From positions 4,774,001 to 4,838,000 of the forward strand of contig OX442319.1 of the NCBI GenBank assembly GCA_949358305.1: a stretch of 64,000 bases of DNA, in the 5' to 3' direction. Numbering within the stretch: the stretch's first letter is position 1; each line of letters begins with the position of its first letter. Shown one piece after another: positions 31,026-41,704 of the stretch. This DNA is from Strigamia acuminata. Its lineage: Eukaryota > Arthropoda > Chilopoda > Geophilomorpha > Linotaeniidae. The position numbers were made by a program, and so were the translations under genes. Under the pieces are notes generated by a model. It did no database searches. It had not been told where the DNA came from and worked only from the letters and a program-made list of their open reading frames with translations.

Positions 31026-33224
31026 TTTTACTTGTTGGATAGAGGCGGACAGTTTGGCTTGCTTCTGACTGATCCTAAAACTATTGTAATTTTTTTTCCT
31101 GCATTTTAAATTGTTACTTGAATAAAGTCCTGGTTGGAATTCACTGGCCAGAAGTTTTCTAGAGGAATAAAAAGAAATATGTTTATTGTATATTTTGTTG
31201 TTTTTTTGGGTGGTGGTAATTTAATTTTCGCGTAAAGTCGGGATTGCACAGAATATTCGGTTTGTATTCGGCTATTTGGAATTTCGGATATTTGGCCTAT
31301 GCTTTCGTTTGCGTTTTTAATCAATTTTTGTGTCATGTTTGATTGCACACTAGGAAGAATCTCAAAAAATGTAGAAAAATCTCATAAAATCTCATAAAAT
31401 GTAGAAAAATCTCACAAAATCTCATAAAATGTAGAAAAATCTCACAAAATCTCTTAAAATGTAGAAAAATCTCACAAAATCTGAAGAAATCGACAAAAGT
31501 GCCACTGAAGAGATTCAAAAAGTACCACAAAATCTGAAATTCAGGAATGGCCAGTGCAATCAAACTTGGCAAATTGGGACAAAAATTGATTAAAATCGCA
31601 GAGATCTCGAGAACGAAAGCTCGGATTGTCAATAACTAAACACCAAACGAAAGAACGGAAAAAACTGCACCAGAAACGTTAATTAAACAACATTGCCCAC
31701 AACGAATGATTAATTTATATTTAATTGTATAGGATATACATTTTTTCAGATACCCTGTATTGTCGGGCCGGTTTTATATGGGCCACCCAGTAAAAGACAA
31801 ATTTTATGTTAAAGTGGAATTAAAATAAAAAATTAAGAAAGAAAAAAAAAAAAAACACATGGAAGTGGTTAAAATTGAAAAGCGGGCGACTTTTTTAATA
31901 TTCGGTGCAACTCAATATAAACCAAAAACAAATAAAGTGGGTTCATTTTAATTCAAAATTCGAATTAATTTTGGATATGACCAAACACCTTCCGCCTTCT
32001 CAGCAATAAATATATATTTATATATTACTGGTGTTAAATTTCAGTTGAATAATCTATAAATTAGGATATAATTCCACCAATTGTGATTCATCCAAATAAA
32101 ATTAGATAATCAAAACAAACATCATTTTTGTCATCAACAAAATAATGTTATTTATTTATTTTTTTCTTCCAATTTCTAATTTTATCTCATCTAATTAATT
32201 TACCTTCAATTAAACTGAAATTCTAACTGAAAAATTGACAACTTATTTCAGTTTATCAGAAAGTTCTGACCGAATTGTGAATTCAACCGTCCTGCAATCT
32301 GAAATCAACATTTTAAAAAAGCATAACAACCACGAATACCTTTGAATGACAGAAAACGACGAGCGATTTATCAAACGATACTTCATTGTTTACGATACAA
32401 ACGTGTTCAAGTCAAGCACCGAACTCGCAGTCATCACATCAAATTACATCTGAATCACACTAGTAACCTCCGTCCTTTTTATATTCGGTCGCAATCACGT
32501 CGTGTTTTTCGTCTAAAATCAAACAAACATTGTGTAAGGAATTTGTGGGGTGATTCTGCTTGTGCAATTTCTGATACATTTCCAATTATACCTTGACCAG
32601 AATAAAGCAGCTGTGTATTATGCAAGAGCAGACCGCGAGCATCCGATTTTATCGCGCGAGATTGGTTGTTATTATTTGCCTCAGTGATGACTAGTGGACG
32701 CCATTTTGGATGTGTTTACGCATGTGCGCGGAGCAGCTAGGAAAGAGTAATCAATTTCGCGCCAAAGTTCAAATCTCTTAAATTCTCCGTTTTCTTCTCA
32801 AACCACCAATTTACGTATTAATATGGAAATAAATATGACGGAAGAAACAAAAATATTGTAGAGTATATATACGTAGTAATTCGTTGGCGATCCTTCAGGT
32901 CAAAGGTCGTGGGAATAAAATTTATTAGGCCTCCGAAATATTTCCTGTAATAAATAAATAAAGCCGGCTCCAAGTTTTCATCGTTGGAAAAATGAATCAA
33001 CGCCAAGTTGGATGCCAAACTTCAAGAAATGAGGGAGGAATCTGCACACAAACTGCACAACACATGCACTTAGATCCTCATCGAGATTGTGTTTTGATGT
33101 ATGTTAAAAACAAATAAAAAATAGCTGAATAATTTCAAACTTTAATTCAGGTAATTAATTAATTTATTTATTTATTTGTCTTAAATACAACAATAAAGTC
33201 CGAGTGCCGAAACTTCAGTATCCG
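31026..33224. other. Intergenic between PNPLA8 and the peptide remnant
   Basis: Holds a ~30 bp repeat at 31365-31490 ('atgtagaaaaatctcacaaa'). At 32990-33110 on the plus strand there is a copy of the tail of the 22.95 kb membrane gene with an in-frame stop. CpG-richer sequence at 32690-32770 might be a promoter. No supported gene otherwise; 31640-32680 shows nothing I recognise. Confidence 0.45.
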
Positions 33225-33394
33225 TTAGAAATCCACTAACTCGGGAGGCTATTTAGAAAAATATGGCGGCATTACGCACTTGCAAGAACGGGAAAAAATG
33301 TGACTATTCACAACATTAATACGGTACTCACATCTGTTATCGGAGGCGTTTTAAATCCAGGATAAGGTGTTTTTATCTCTTGTGCGTGTGGCAG
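33225..33394 (-). pseudogene. Third secreted-peptide paralogue, exons 2-3 only
   Basis: Minus strand. The exon 2 equivalent (33394-33332) encodes LPHAQEIKTPYPGFKTPP with ITD, after 'tttactgattag' and before GTGAGTACC, the same intron borders as the 24.2 kb gene. The exon 3 equivalent (33248-33225) encodes PPELVDF and a stop, after 'tttctaaatag'. The 3' flank ('tttcggcactcggacttta') is also shared. Exon 1 with the signal peptide is absent; an LTR fragment occupies the upstream intron position. Confidence 0.65.
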
Positions 33395-33443
33395 CTAATC
33401 AGTAAAATATGGTGGCATTAAGTACTATAAGAAAGGGAATGCA

Positions 33444-33625
33444 GCCATCGCATTGGGAAATGCACCTGAGACACCATATCATACCCCTAGACAACAATAA
33501 AGCTATAATATTAATTAAACCTATGTCTCTGTTGTATTTCGTGGATAATCTTGTTGTGTGTGTAGCGTCCAACGTCCCGTGGCCCTCCCCTGACCAGGTT
33601 TCGTCCGTCCGTCCGTCCACTCACA
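33444..33625 (+). mobile_element. Partial LTR (3' portion)
   Basis: Plus-oriented relative of the 9522-10146 LTR: AATAAA near 33496, 'tatttcgtggataatc', 'gtggccctcccctgacc', ending CACTCACA. The 5' part is missing, so it was truncated after insertion upstream of the peptide remnant. Confidence 0.6.
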
Positions 33626-33954
33626 CTTTGGGATTGATATTGTCTTTATTGCCGGGGTTGTCTAGGGGTTGTGCGTTCGCCGTGTTATCGTGTAGGTTGT
33701 TGGGTTGCTTTTCACCAGACCAACCGCTGACCAACTGGCCGTCGTATTGCTCGCGATCTCGGAAGCACTCTCTTAACCGGAGTTGTACAGTACCTTGTCG
33801 GATGTGGTGGTCTTGCCACAGACAGACACCTTGCAGAATCTTCTGTTCCCATTGATGCATTGGTAAGAGTAGTGAATTTTGTTAAGTTTACCACATATCA
33901 GAACTAGTCGTTGAGGACAGGGGGCTCTTCGACCAGGAGTGACTAATGCTTCTA
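33626..33954. other. GC-richer unique segment
   Basis: It lies between the LTR end and a mariner-derived element. Frames of 60-80 residues are open in several readings, but none shows a recognisable motif. It could be leftover internal sequence of the LTR element. Confidence 0.3.
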
Positions 33955-34380
33955 AACGGTGTCCCAAAAATAACACAAGATTTGAATTAACCGCCATTTG
34001 TGCAGTAAATTGTTGGCAACCCTGAAACAACAACGATTTGACAGCTGAAGGTTTAGGGTTTTATCTGCCGAAATTGGATTATATTGAAGTGGCCAATATG
34101 TGGTTTCAACAAGACGGTGCAAGAAAAAGAGGCCAATTCTGATCACCAAAACCGGTGATGTCTCATGCAGTAATTGAATTGTTTCCATGGTTGTATGGCA
34201 ATATGGCATGTGGCACCGTCTTGTTGAAACCACATTTTGGCCACATGAATATTAACCAATTTCGGCAGATAAAACCCTAAACTTTCAGCTGTCAAATCGT
34301 TGTTGTTTCAGGGTCGCCAACAATTTACTGCACAAATGGCGGCTAATTCAAATCTTGCGTTATTTTTGGGACACCCTATA
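33955..34380. mobile_element. Mariner-derived foldback element
   Basis: Two arms of about 175 bp are inverted copies of each other, starting GGTGTCCCAAAAATAACAC on the left and, reversed, GGGTGTCCCAAAAATAACGC on the right. Both arms run inward from the TIR into mariner transposase sequence (MWFQQDGA, read outward-to-inward on each arm). The element therefore has two transposase 3' ends head to head and cannot be autonomous. A related, non-palindromic copy is at 47152-47571. Confidence 0.75.
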
Positions 34381-34833
34381 CTTGATTTATTGCGTGTTCT
34401 TATGTGATTTTTTTTTTTTTTTTCCCCGCAAACCTCACATAATCCGTTTTTTTTGGATGGTTGGAGAATTGGGCATTTTTTGAGTCGCGATATGGCTAGT
34501 ATGCATTAGTCATTCCCAGTGTGGGTGTGTAATTTTATTGGTGCAGAGCCACCTGTCCTAACTCGTTCTCAAAGTATCTAAGCCAGCTATGTTGTCCGAT
34601 ATGTGGTACAACAAAACCCGTTTAAGTTGTTAAATGTTCTTCTATTTCAATAGAATACATGTTAGTTTGCCAGATACAAAGTTGAACAAATTATTCCAGG
34701 CGGTATAAAACACTGACAATTTACTTTTTGCAGTTTACGTACAGGTAATTTCAAAGTTTTAAGAAGATTTTTCATTTTTTCAAATTTTTAAACATTTTAA
34801 AAAGTTTGTAGAAATTTTTTTTGTCGGTTTCAC
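34381..34833. other. Intergenic / 3' flank of the EFHC gene
   Basis: AT-rich with a poly-T run at 34408-34423. No gene seen. Confidence 0.4.
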
Positions 34834-37800
34834 CTACGTTACATCTGTGCGTGGAACACACATTCTATTTGATTCATCTTCCGTTTCAAACTTGTATTCC
34901 ATTTGGTGCGGATTAGCACTCACGATTCGTACTGTGCCTACAAAATAAATCTCAGTTTCGAGTATAAAGGAGCACAGATAAATACGTACTAGGGAATGAA
35001 TCGGGGTGACTCGCTTTGTACGAAGCAATAAATTTATCTTCGTCCGTTAGAAGGAATTTGTGTCCAAATGTTTCCAGGCCTTTACCCACGCTTAGATCCT
35101 TTAAGAAAACATTTGAGGTTTCGAACTTAAATTAGTTAATAGAGAGTTTGCGGGATGCATTTTTCCCTTATATTGTGCCACGTTACACTATTTTAGTACC
35201 ACATCGTAAGGGAAAAATCTTTAGTGTATCGTTTTCAACACTAAATTAAAATATAGCGCAGCCAATAAGAATTGAGAACACTATATTGTTAGCTCCGTCC
35301 ATTGCAAATGGCGATTATTTTGTTGTCCCGATCAAACACATCACAGTCATAGGTACGTAGATTGAATTATAAGTGAGGTCCAAAATTGAATTTTAGGCCC
35401 AAAACCATACTTTATAGGCATAATAATGGAATTTTATGCAGAAATTTGCACATTTACGTCCCCAAATTGAATTTTTAGGCCCAAAATTACTAACTGTCAG
35501 TAGTTAACTGAAATAGTGTAGTGATAAGGGAAAAGTGCAGCCTGCAAAAACTTATTTTATCATTTTTCCCTCTGACTATTTTTGTACCGTATAGTGTTTA
35601 ACGGTAAGGGAAAAATGCATCCCGCAAACTCTCTATTGTGTCCCAGCCAAGTGTTACCTCGAGTCTATAGTAAGTGGGATTATTCGGATCACTTTCAGGT
35701 TTCTGAATCTGTCGTCGACGTAGAAAAGGACCCCCCATAAATCCATCCACCGGTAACTCTATAATGCCAATAGTGTCGTCAGACACATGCAACTGAACAA
35801 TAAACTTTCTTTTCTGGTCAACTTCGTGGACAGAATCCTAAATACAAAACTACAAGTTGTTATTACATTATTATTATATCGTTTCGTAATTAATTTACCA
35901 TTTTAGCTGCATATTTGAACACCACACCCGCGTGTTGCATTTGCCAAACGACATTTTTCTTTGGCGGAATCGGCGCGACTTTTAAACAAGATTGAAACGA
36001 ATCCACGGGTGATCCCCAACCTTTGTGAGGAGGAATCACCTAAATATTAACAAGTAAATATAATAAAATAAGTTTTTGGAAAAAGGCTTTTATATTGGTG
36101 CTTCAAATCGCCGCCAGAGTTAGCTATTACTGCCTATTTTTTCGTCAATTGTGTCAAAAAACGATTAAAAATTAAACAAAACACATATTTTTGTAGGGCA
36201 TTAAATCCTCTACAAACTCAGACTGGTTTCGGAATTTACCAAAATCTTTTTCATATGAAAAAAGCGGTTTTAGAGTCTGAAGCGACGATTTGGCATCCAT
36301 TTTAGTTTTTCGTCGCGTACAGATGGCGCTTACATCGCCGGAAGTTGAAACAAACACAAATAAATCACTTCGCTTTGGTTTGTACGAGTTTACCACATTT
36401 ACCTTCGGAACTTTGACTTTTTTTGGCATTTTTATGTCAACGGGCGTGAAATCCGTTGTCCCGTAGTGTTTATAATAGAAATCCTTGGTAAATTGATCGC
36501 AATCGTACAGAAGGAAATTTCTTCCCAGTATGTCGATGGTTTTTCCAATCGACAGATCTTCGCAGACGTAGAACTCGAAATCCGCCTCCGTCGGTTCCAA
36601 TATTATACTGGGAATATCGTCTAGGTAATTAAGCAATTTAGTTACAATTTCGTGGCGCTGCACTGCATAGATTTTATTAACTGGGTTTGTTTTTAGACTT
36701 TTTGATGATTTTTTGTCTACGGATTAGAGATGGGACCGGATCACAACCGTCATTCGGAGTGCGAATTTCGTGCACTTCTATGGTGTCGTCCGCCAAATAA
36801 AACTGCAATTAATTTTCGGTTAGTTTTTCATTTTAAATTTTTTTTTTTGGGGGGGGGGGTTAATACTCACCAGTAACACGTACGGTTTGATGTCCCCGTA
36901 CAAACGATGTCGGGAATCCCAAATGCAGTAAAAGCGTAAAACTTTTCGGTCGTACATTAGAAATTTGTGCGTTTTTAGATTTGTCGGACCGACAACGTAG
37001 GCTAGTGTTGGCCTTTCGATCACTTTCTTTTCGGAGTAAGGGTCGGGCGGGACGGCTTCGATGTCACCCAATTCAATACCTTCGCTCATCAAAAATTCCT
37101 GAAAGATAAATCATAAAAAGAAGAGACTGTCGCACACCACCGACTTGCATTTTGGCATAAAATTTGATTTTTTTTCTTCTTTAAAAATTGAAATTACCAA
37201 GCCTAAACATGCACAATTACTTTAAATTACGCGCTTCAGTTTTTAAATTGTATTTTTCAGCCTAAAAACGATCTTTTTAGCGTAAAAACCACATTTTTCA
37301 GCGTAAAAAGCACATTTTTCAGCCTAAAAACGGCATTTTTCAGCCTAAAAAGGGCATTTTCAGGCTAAAAGCGGCATTTTCAGGCTAAAAACGGCATTTT
37401 CCAGGCTAAAAACGGCATTTTCCAGGCTAAAAACCACATTTTTCAGCCTAAAAACGGCATTTTTCAGCCTAAAAACGGCTTTTTCAGCCTAAAAACAACA
37501 TTTTTCAGCCTAAAAACGGCATTTTCAGGCTAAAAACGGCATATTTCAGGCTAAATACGGTATTTTTCTGCATAATAATGACATTTTCAGCCTAAAAATG
37601 ACATTTTCAGCCTAAAAATGACATTTTCAGCCTAAAAATGACATTTTCAGCCTAAAAATGACATTTTCAGCCTATAAATGACATTTTCAGACTAAAAACG
37701 GCATTTTCCAGGCTAAATACGGTATTTTTCAGCATAATGATGACATTTTCAGCGAAAAAATGACATTTTGCGCTTAAAATACATCATTATTGTGCCAAAA

Positions 37801-38773
37801 AGCATAGCTACGGCTTATCTGAACTTATTTCCTGATTCTGAGCTTACAGCAGTCCACTTATCGCAATCCACAATCCGTATAGCCTTTCCATAAAAATCCA
37901 CAGTAACTCCAACCGTAAGATCAGTCCAATTATACAGTTCGCCTTCAAGATTTTTCGGTATTCGCTGCCTATGCAACAGTCGACCCTAAATACACAACCC
38001 ATTACAACAAACCACAAACAATAAACATTATTCATATATTACAGAATTCAATCCACTGTTGGGGATACTTTTCTCCATCACCATAATCGTATCATCCTCC
38101 AAAAAATAAAATATTGTCAATTTTCGTACTCGGTACACTTCATCGGGATTAAAATGGGTCGCCTCCTTCATGTAACCATAAAATCGCAATACCTGAAGAA
38201 AAAATATTAGAAATATTTTTAAAAAAAATTAATAAATCAAAAAAAAAAATTTTAAAAAATTTGAAAAATTAAAAATTAAAAATTAAAAATATTAAAAAAA
38301 AGTTAAAATATTTTAAATATTTTAAAAAATATTAAAAACATAAAAAAAATATTAAAAATACTAAAAAAAATATAAAAAAATTTAAAAAAAATTAAAAATA
38401 CTAAAAAAAATTAAAAATACTAAATATATATATATTTTTTATTACTTTATTATCAAATGCACATTGAGCAGGCACAAATTTTTCCGGAATTTCATATTTT
38501 GGGTATCCATACATAAACGCTGGGTCGAGTGATGCGAGTTGCGATAAATTTTCTGGCAGGCGACGCACCACTTGCGTCACGCGAGGGATGCGGTAGCCAT
38601 TCACGTATTCAAATGCGCGGTTTCTATGGTATCTTTCTTTCTAAAATGTCATACGTAAATTAATATTAAAATAACCAAACTGACAATCCGTTTCTTACTG
38701 GGTGGTGGAATGAGTTTCCCGGGAGGAACGGCAGAATCACGTAATTGGTCGGAGAAGGAAACTGAGACCCCAT
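34834..38773 (-). CDS. EFHC1: EFHC-type ciliary protein with three DM10 domains
   Basis: Eleven exons on the minus strand: 38773-38699, 38640-38446, 38192-38043, 37985-37848, 37098-36871, 36802-36721, 36662-36403, 36039-35899, 35837-35658, 35098-34990, 34937-34834; 553 residues, all phases consistent. It starts MGSQFPSPTNYVILPFLPGN, matching the family's LPFLPG opening. Three DM10 domains follow at about 85-185, 230-345 and 395-500, with signatures such as NKVLRFYGY, LEDDTI, RIVDCD, DRKVLRFYCIWD and LLYDCDQFT. EFHC proteins are inner-junction/lumenal proteins of ciliary doublet microtubules. The C-terminal EF-hand region of vertebrate EFHC1 is absent: the frame ends about 50 residues after the third DM10. 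Introns 1 and 6 are only 58 nt. Insect expression would be expected in sperm and chordotonal neurons (inference). Confidence 0.9.
37210..37775. repeat. Intronic satellite in the EFHC gene
   Basis: About 28 copies of a 20 bp unit 'cctaaaaacggcatttttcag' and variants ('aatgacattttcagcctaa') in the intron between exons 4 and 5. Confidence 0.93.
38220..38440. repeat. AT-only intronic repeat
   Basis: 'attaaaaata' and 'taaaaaaaat' units in the intron between EFHC exons 2 and 3. Confidence 0.8.
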
Positions 38774-39112
38774 TGTGACGATTCGAAGAAAAGAAAAATG
38801 TTTCTGTGAATAAAACAAATGAAAAATAAAATTTTATTTTACAACTGAATTGCAGTCGTAACCCAGCGTCAGCGCCGAAAAGTTTGTGTACTTACCCGTT
38901 GCTTAGCAACCCGCTATAAGCGCGCCTTATCACACGCACGTTGTGCCGCGACTACGGTGACTCCGAAGGCCCACTCACAAAAAATTTATTTTTATAATTA
39001 ATTATTGTTTTAAAAAAATTAAAAAATTATACATTGTTGTGCGCGTGCATCGAGAGTGTTACAAGCTTGGTTTGCCATATTTCAAGTGTTTTTGTGTAGT
39101 TTTACTTAAATC
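38774..39112. promoter_or_regulatory. Shared head-to-head promoter region
   Basis: The EFHC start codon (minus, 38773) and the first membrane-protein gene's start codon (plus, 39113) are 339 bp apart. The 38860-38970 stretch is GC- and CpG-richer than its flanks ('gcgtcagcgccg', 'gcgcgccttatcac'). No TATA box is evident on either side. I infer a bidirectional promoter. Confidence 0.45.
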
Positions 39113-40185
39113 ATGCGAGTCGCCCCGGTAGAAGATGGATTGGAGTTAAATGAGGTAGAAATTCGAGAAGAAAAAATTTAAAATTAATTTTTAATAATTT
39201 GTTTGCATTGTTAGCGATGTGTCGCCTGCGAAGGTGGAGACCAAACACGAGAAATTGAGGCAAAAAATTGAAAATCGTCTAAAAAATAAATTATTACGCG
39301 AATTTATTTTTGATTTTCTAGTTTCGTACGGTTACGGATGACGGCGACGCAGCCATTAGGGGTCACCAAGGAGATATCTGCGAGAAGAGTGGTAAAAAAG
39401 GAATTCTTGGGCGAACTGCACGACCGAAAACAGCTGTGAAATTCCCGCGCGAAAAATCAGCCGTCGACACGTCTGCAGGAGCAGCCACCCCTGCGACATT
39501 CGTGGAGTCCGGGCACGTGCATTGCACGAGATCAATCACGTCGATTGACCAAACACCGAGATTTCGCAGACCAAAGTAAAAAAAAAAAAATTATAAACCC
39601 AAAAAAAATTATTTTTTATATTTTTATTTTTATTAAATTTTTTTTTTTTAATTATTTTATTTTTTCTAGTTTCGGGATGTCGCAGATCATTCCCACCTTG
39701 TGTTTGATCGGCATCATAATCGCCATTGTGGCTTGTCTAAGTATTCTCTTGCCTGCACAACTTGGATTAAAATTGTCTACCGTCGATGGCAAATATAAAT
39801 AAATAAATTCCCGTCGCCACGACAATTTTTTGTATTAATTTCTAGATGATACTAACTTGGCGATTAACGCTGAATCGCGAATGGTCCACGGGCGTCCAGT
39901 GATCGTGGTGTGCACCAAGGAGCCTCCGTCGCCCGGTTGTTTGGTGTGGGACTGGAAGCAAGGGAATTACGAATTAGGAACGATAATTAATTACTGGTGC
40001 GCACCTACGACGTCGTACGTGGTGTACGCCACTGTGGAATGCGTATCGAATCGTACTTGGGTCGTAACGACGTTTTCACACGAATTGCCGTGCAGTAAGA
40101 CACGTAATTTGAGCATTTTTAACGTTAATTGTACGGGAATTAAATAGGTTGCAAGATGAAATGGCTCCAACCACACGAGAGATAA
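39113..40185 (+). CDS. Type II membrane protein, six-Cys ectodomain (family member 1)
   Basis: Six exons: 39113-39154, 39215-39259, 39322-39575, 39670-39788, 39846-40094, 40148-40185; 248 residues, phases consistent throughout. The cytoplasmic part is ~115 residues (basic, with REIE and KKGILGR segments). One membrane segment, LCLIGIIIAIVACLSILLPA (~123-142), has no signal peptide before it, so type II topology is inferred. The ectodomain has six cysteines with C-x8-C-x3-D-W, G-T-x-I-x-Y-x-C and a terminal C-S-C, plus sequons NRT and NLS. The final C-x-C is split by a phase-1 intron. Introns 2 and 4 appear to use GC donors (GAG|GCAAAA and ATG|GCAAAT). No known family is recognised; the spacing is loosely sushi-like. 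Confidence 0.72.
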
Positions 40186-40338
40186 AGATTATAATTTAAA
40201 TATAATTAGTTTTATCGTATTTATTTGGTTTTTACTCAATAAAAAATGTACGAAACAGTGATTTAATAAACATGTGACATTGAACTGTGTTAAAACAATT
40301 CAAACCACGAGCTGCAACGATTGTTGCGGTGATTAATT

Positions 40339-41503
40339 ATGGCGTCGACCAGCAGCGCTTTAACCGGTAAGATTTGATGTTTTGATTTAGTTTGTTTGGG
40401 TTTTACGCACGAATTTACTGAATTTACAGATTTACCGAAAGAAAATCTCAACGGAAACGTGGCGGTCGACGAATCCGGTGGATCGGAGCCGCGCGTGACG
40501 TACGGGGCCTTGTTCACCGAGGAAGAAATCGCGGAGATCGAGAGCGAAGACAACTTCGACGTACAAACGAAGCGGAAAAACGAACCGCCGCGCGAACGAC
40601 GGAATAAAAAGTCACAAAAGCCAGCGCAAAGTCTGAGACACAGCGATTATTCATTACACACGAAATCGACCATCACCGGGCTACCCATATACCAAAATAC
40701 AAAACCGAAAAAGGAGGACAAGAGACCCACAACTTGGCTGTCCAAAAAGAAATACGAGATACTGGATCTCAGTAAACGAATCGACGAAGACCCCGACTCA
40801 GAATCGCTCGAATCCTCCTCATATTTATCATCGGACGACTCACCTCCCAACACGACGCTCAACAAGGCGGATGTGCAAGAATCACTAGAAGTAAACTTTA
40901 GGTGCATTCAATGTTTCTGTTTTCGGTGTTTTTAGTGTTTCTGAAGAACCAAATTCACACCAAAACAGCCGTAAACGTCTATTAAAACCTGCAAAAACGG
41001 AAAACAATAACTACAGTTTGCGCCCAGTATATCTCGGTACTGCGCATTCCATTCTGCGCAGACGATTTTCTAATTCCAGTTGTTATTTAGCAGTATTAAG
41101 CCTAATAATGCTAAAAATAAGGTAAATAAATAAAAATAGTTTGGTAAATTATTTTAATAATGAGTTTATTGTTGTGTATTTACTTTATTTTAGCATTATT
41201 AGGCCTAATATTAGGCTTAATACTGCTAAATAACAACTGGAATTAGAAAATCGTCTGCGCAGAATGGGATGCGCAGTATCAAGATACCGGGCGCGAACAG
41301 CGGAGTGGTTTTTTTAAGTGTGTTTTGCTGTTTGCAGAACCACCAAAAAGCACAAAAACAGAGACTTTGAATGCACCTAACGATATAAATAAATGAAACC
41401 AGGTACCCAAAGAACTGCAATTGGATATTGACGAAGAACCGGACGACACAGCCAAACAATCGCGCAGTTTGCCAAACGTATCGCCAGCTGTACCTGCCGA
41501 CTG
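40339..41503 (+). CDS. Cytoplasmic-tail unit lacking its own membrane exon
   Basis: Three coding exons: 40339-40366, 40430-40890, 41403-41503; 196 residues plus two nucleotides. The sequence is highly charged and disordered (LFTEEEIAEIESEDNF, SLESSSYLSSDDSPP, LDIDEEPDDTAKQS), like the tails of the neighbouring membrane proteins. It ends GCC GAC TG at a GTAAAT donor in phase 2, the phase at which the tail exons of the other cluster genes join their membrane exon. No membrane or ectodomain exon lies between here and the next ATG at 41705. The next compatible exon is 42095-42228 of the neighbouring gene, which would give TGG (Trp) at the junction. Either it shares those exons or it is a truncated gene. 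Two nested TIR elements lie in its second intron. Confidence 0.55.
40900..41378. mobile_element. TIR element in the intron of the tail-only unit
   Basis: Inverted ends AGGTGCATTCAATGTTTCTG and, reversed, AGGTGCATTCAAAGTCTCTG, beginning 10 nt after the exon's donor. It contains a second TIR element at 41016-41298. Similar ends flank the array at 42545-43293. Confidence 0.65.
41016..41298. mobile_element. Nested MITE with ~105 bp inverted arms
   Basis: Left arm GTTTGCGCCCAGTATATCTC and right arm reversed GTTCGCGCCCGGTATCTTG are about 90% alike over ~105 bp. They share an inner block ('ttctaattccagttgttatt'), leaving a short AT-rich loop. Confidence 0.75.
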
Positions 41504-41704
41504 GTAAATAAACATTTGATTGTGTTTGTTGTTTGTTGTTTGTGCAACAAATACAAACTCGCGAGTTCTAGACGTATAGCAACCGTCGGATTGTTGTAAA
41601 ATTCAAATGAACGAGGGTTCCATCTTCATTTATTTAAAATGAATATTTAAAGTGGTACTAGAAGTGGTACTAGATGTAATTAAAGCTTGGCGAAGTGCAC
41701 AATC

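Noticed and set aside
30196-31109. Plus-strand frames of 60-124 residues over PNPLA8 exon 1
   Set aside because: They are antisense to a well-supported exon and have no domain content.
32342-32596. An 84-residue plus-strand frame
   Set aside because: It has no recognisable motif, splice support or neighbouring exons; its composition looks like chance.
36664-36720. A frameshift in the EFHC gene between IRR and QRHEIV
   Set aside because: A 58 nt intron (donor GTAGAC, acceptor ATGCAG) restores the frame, and intron 1 of the same gene is also 58 nt.
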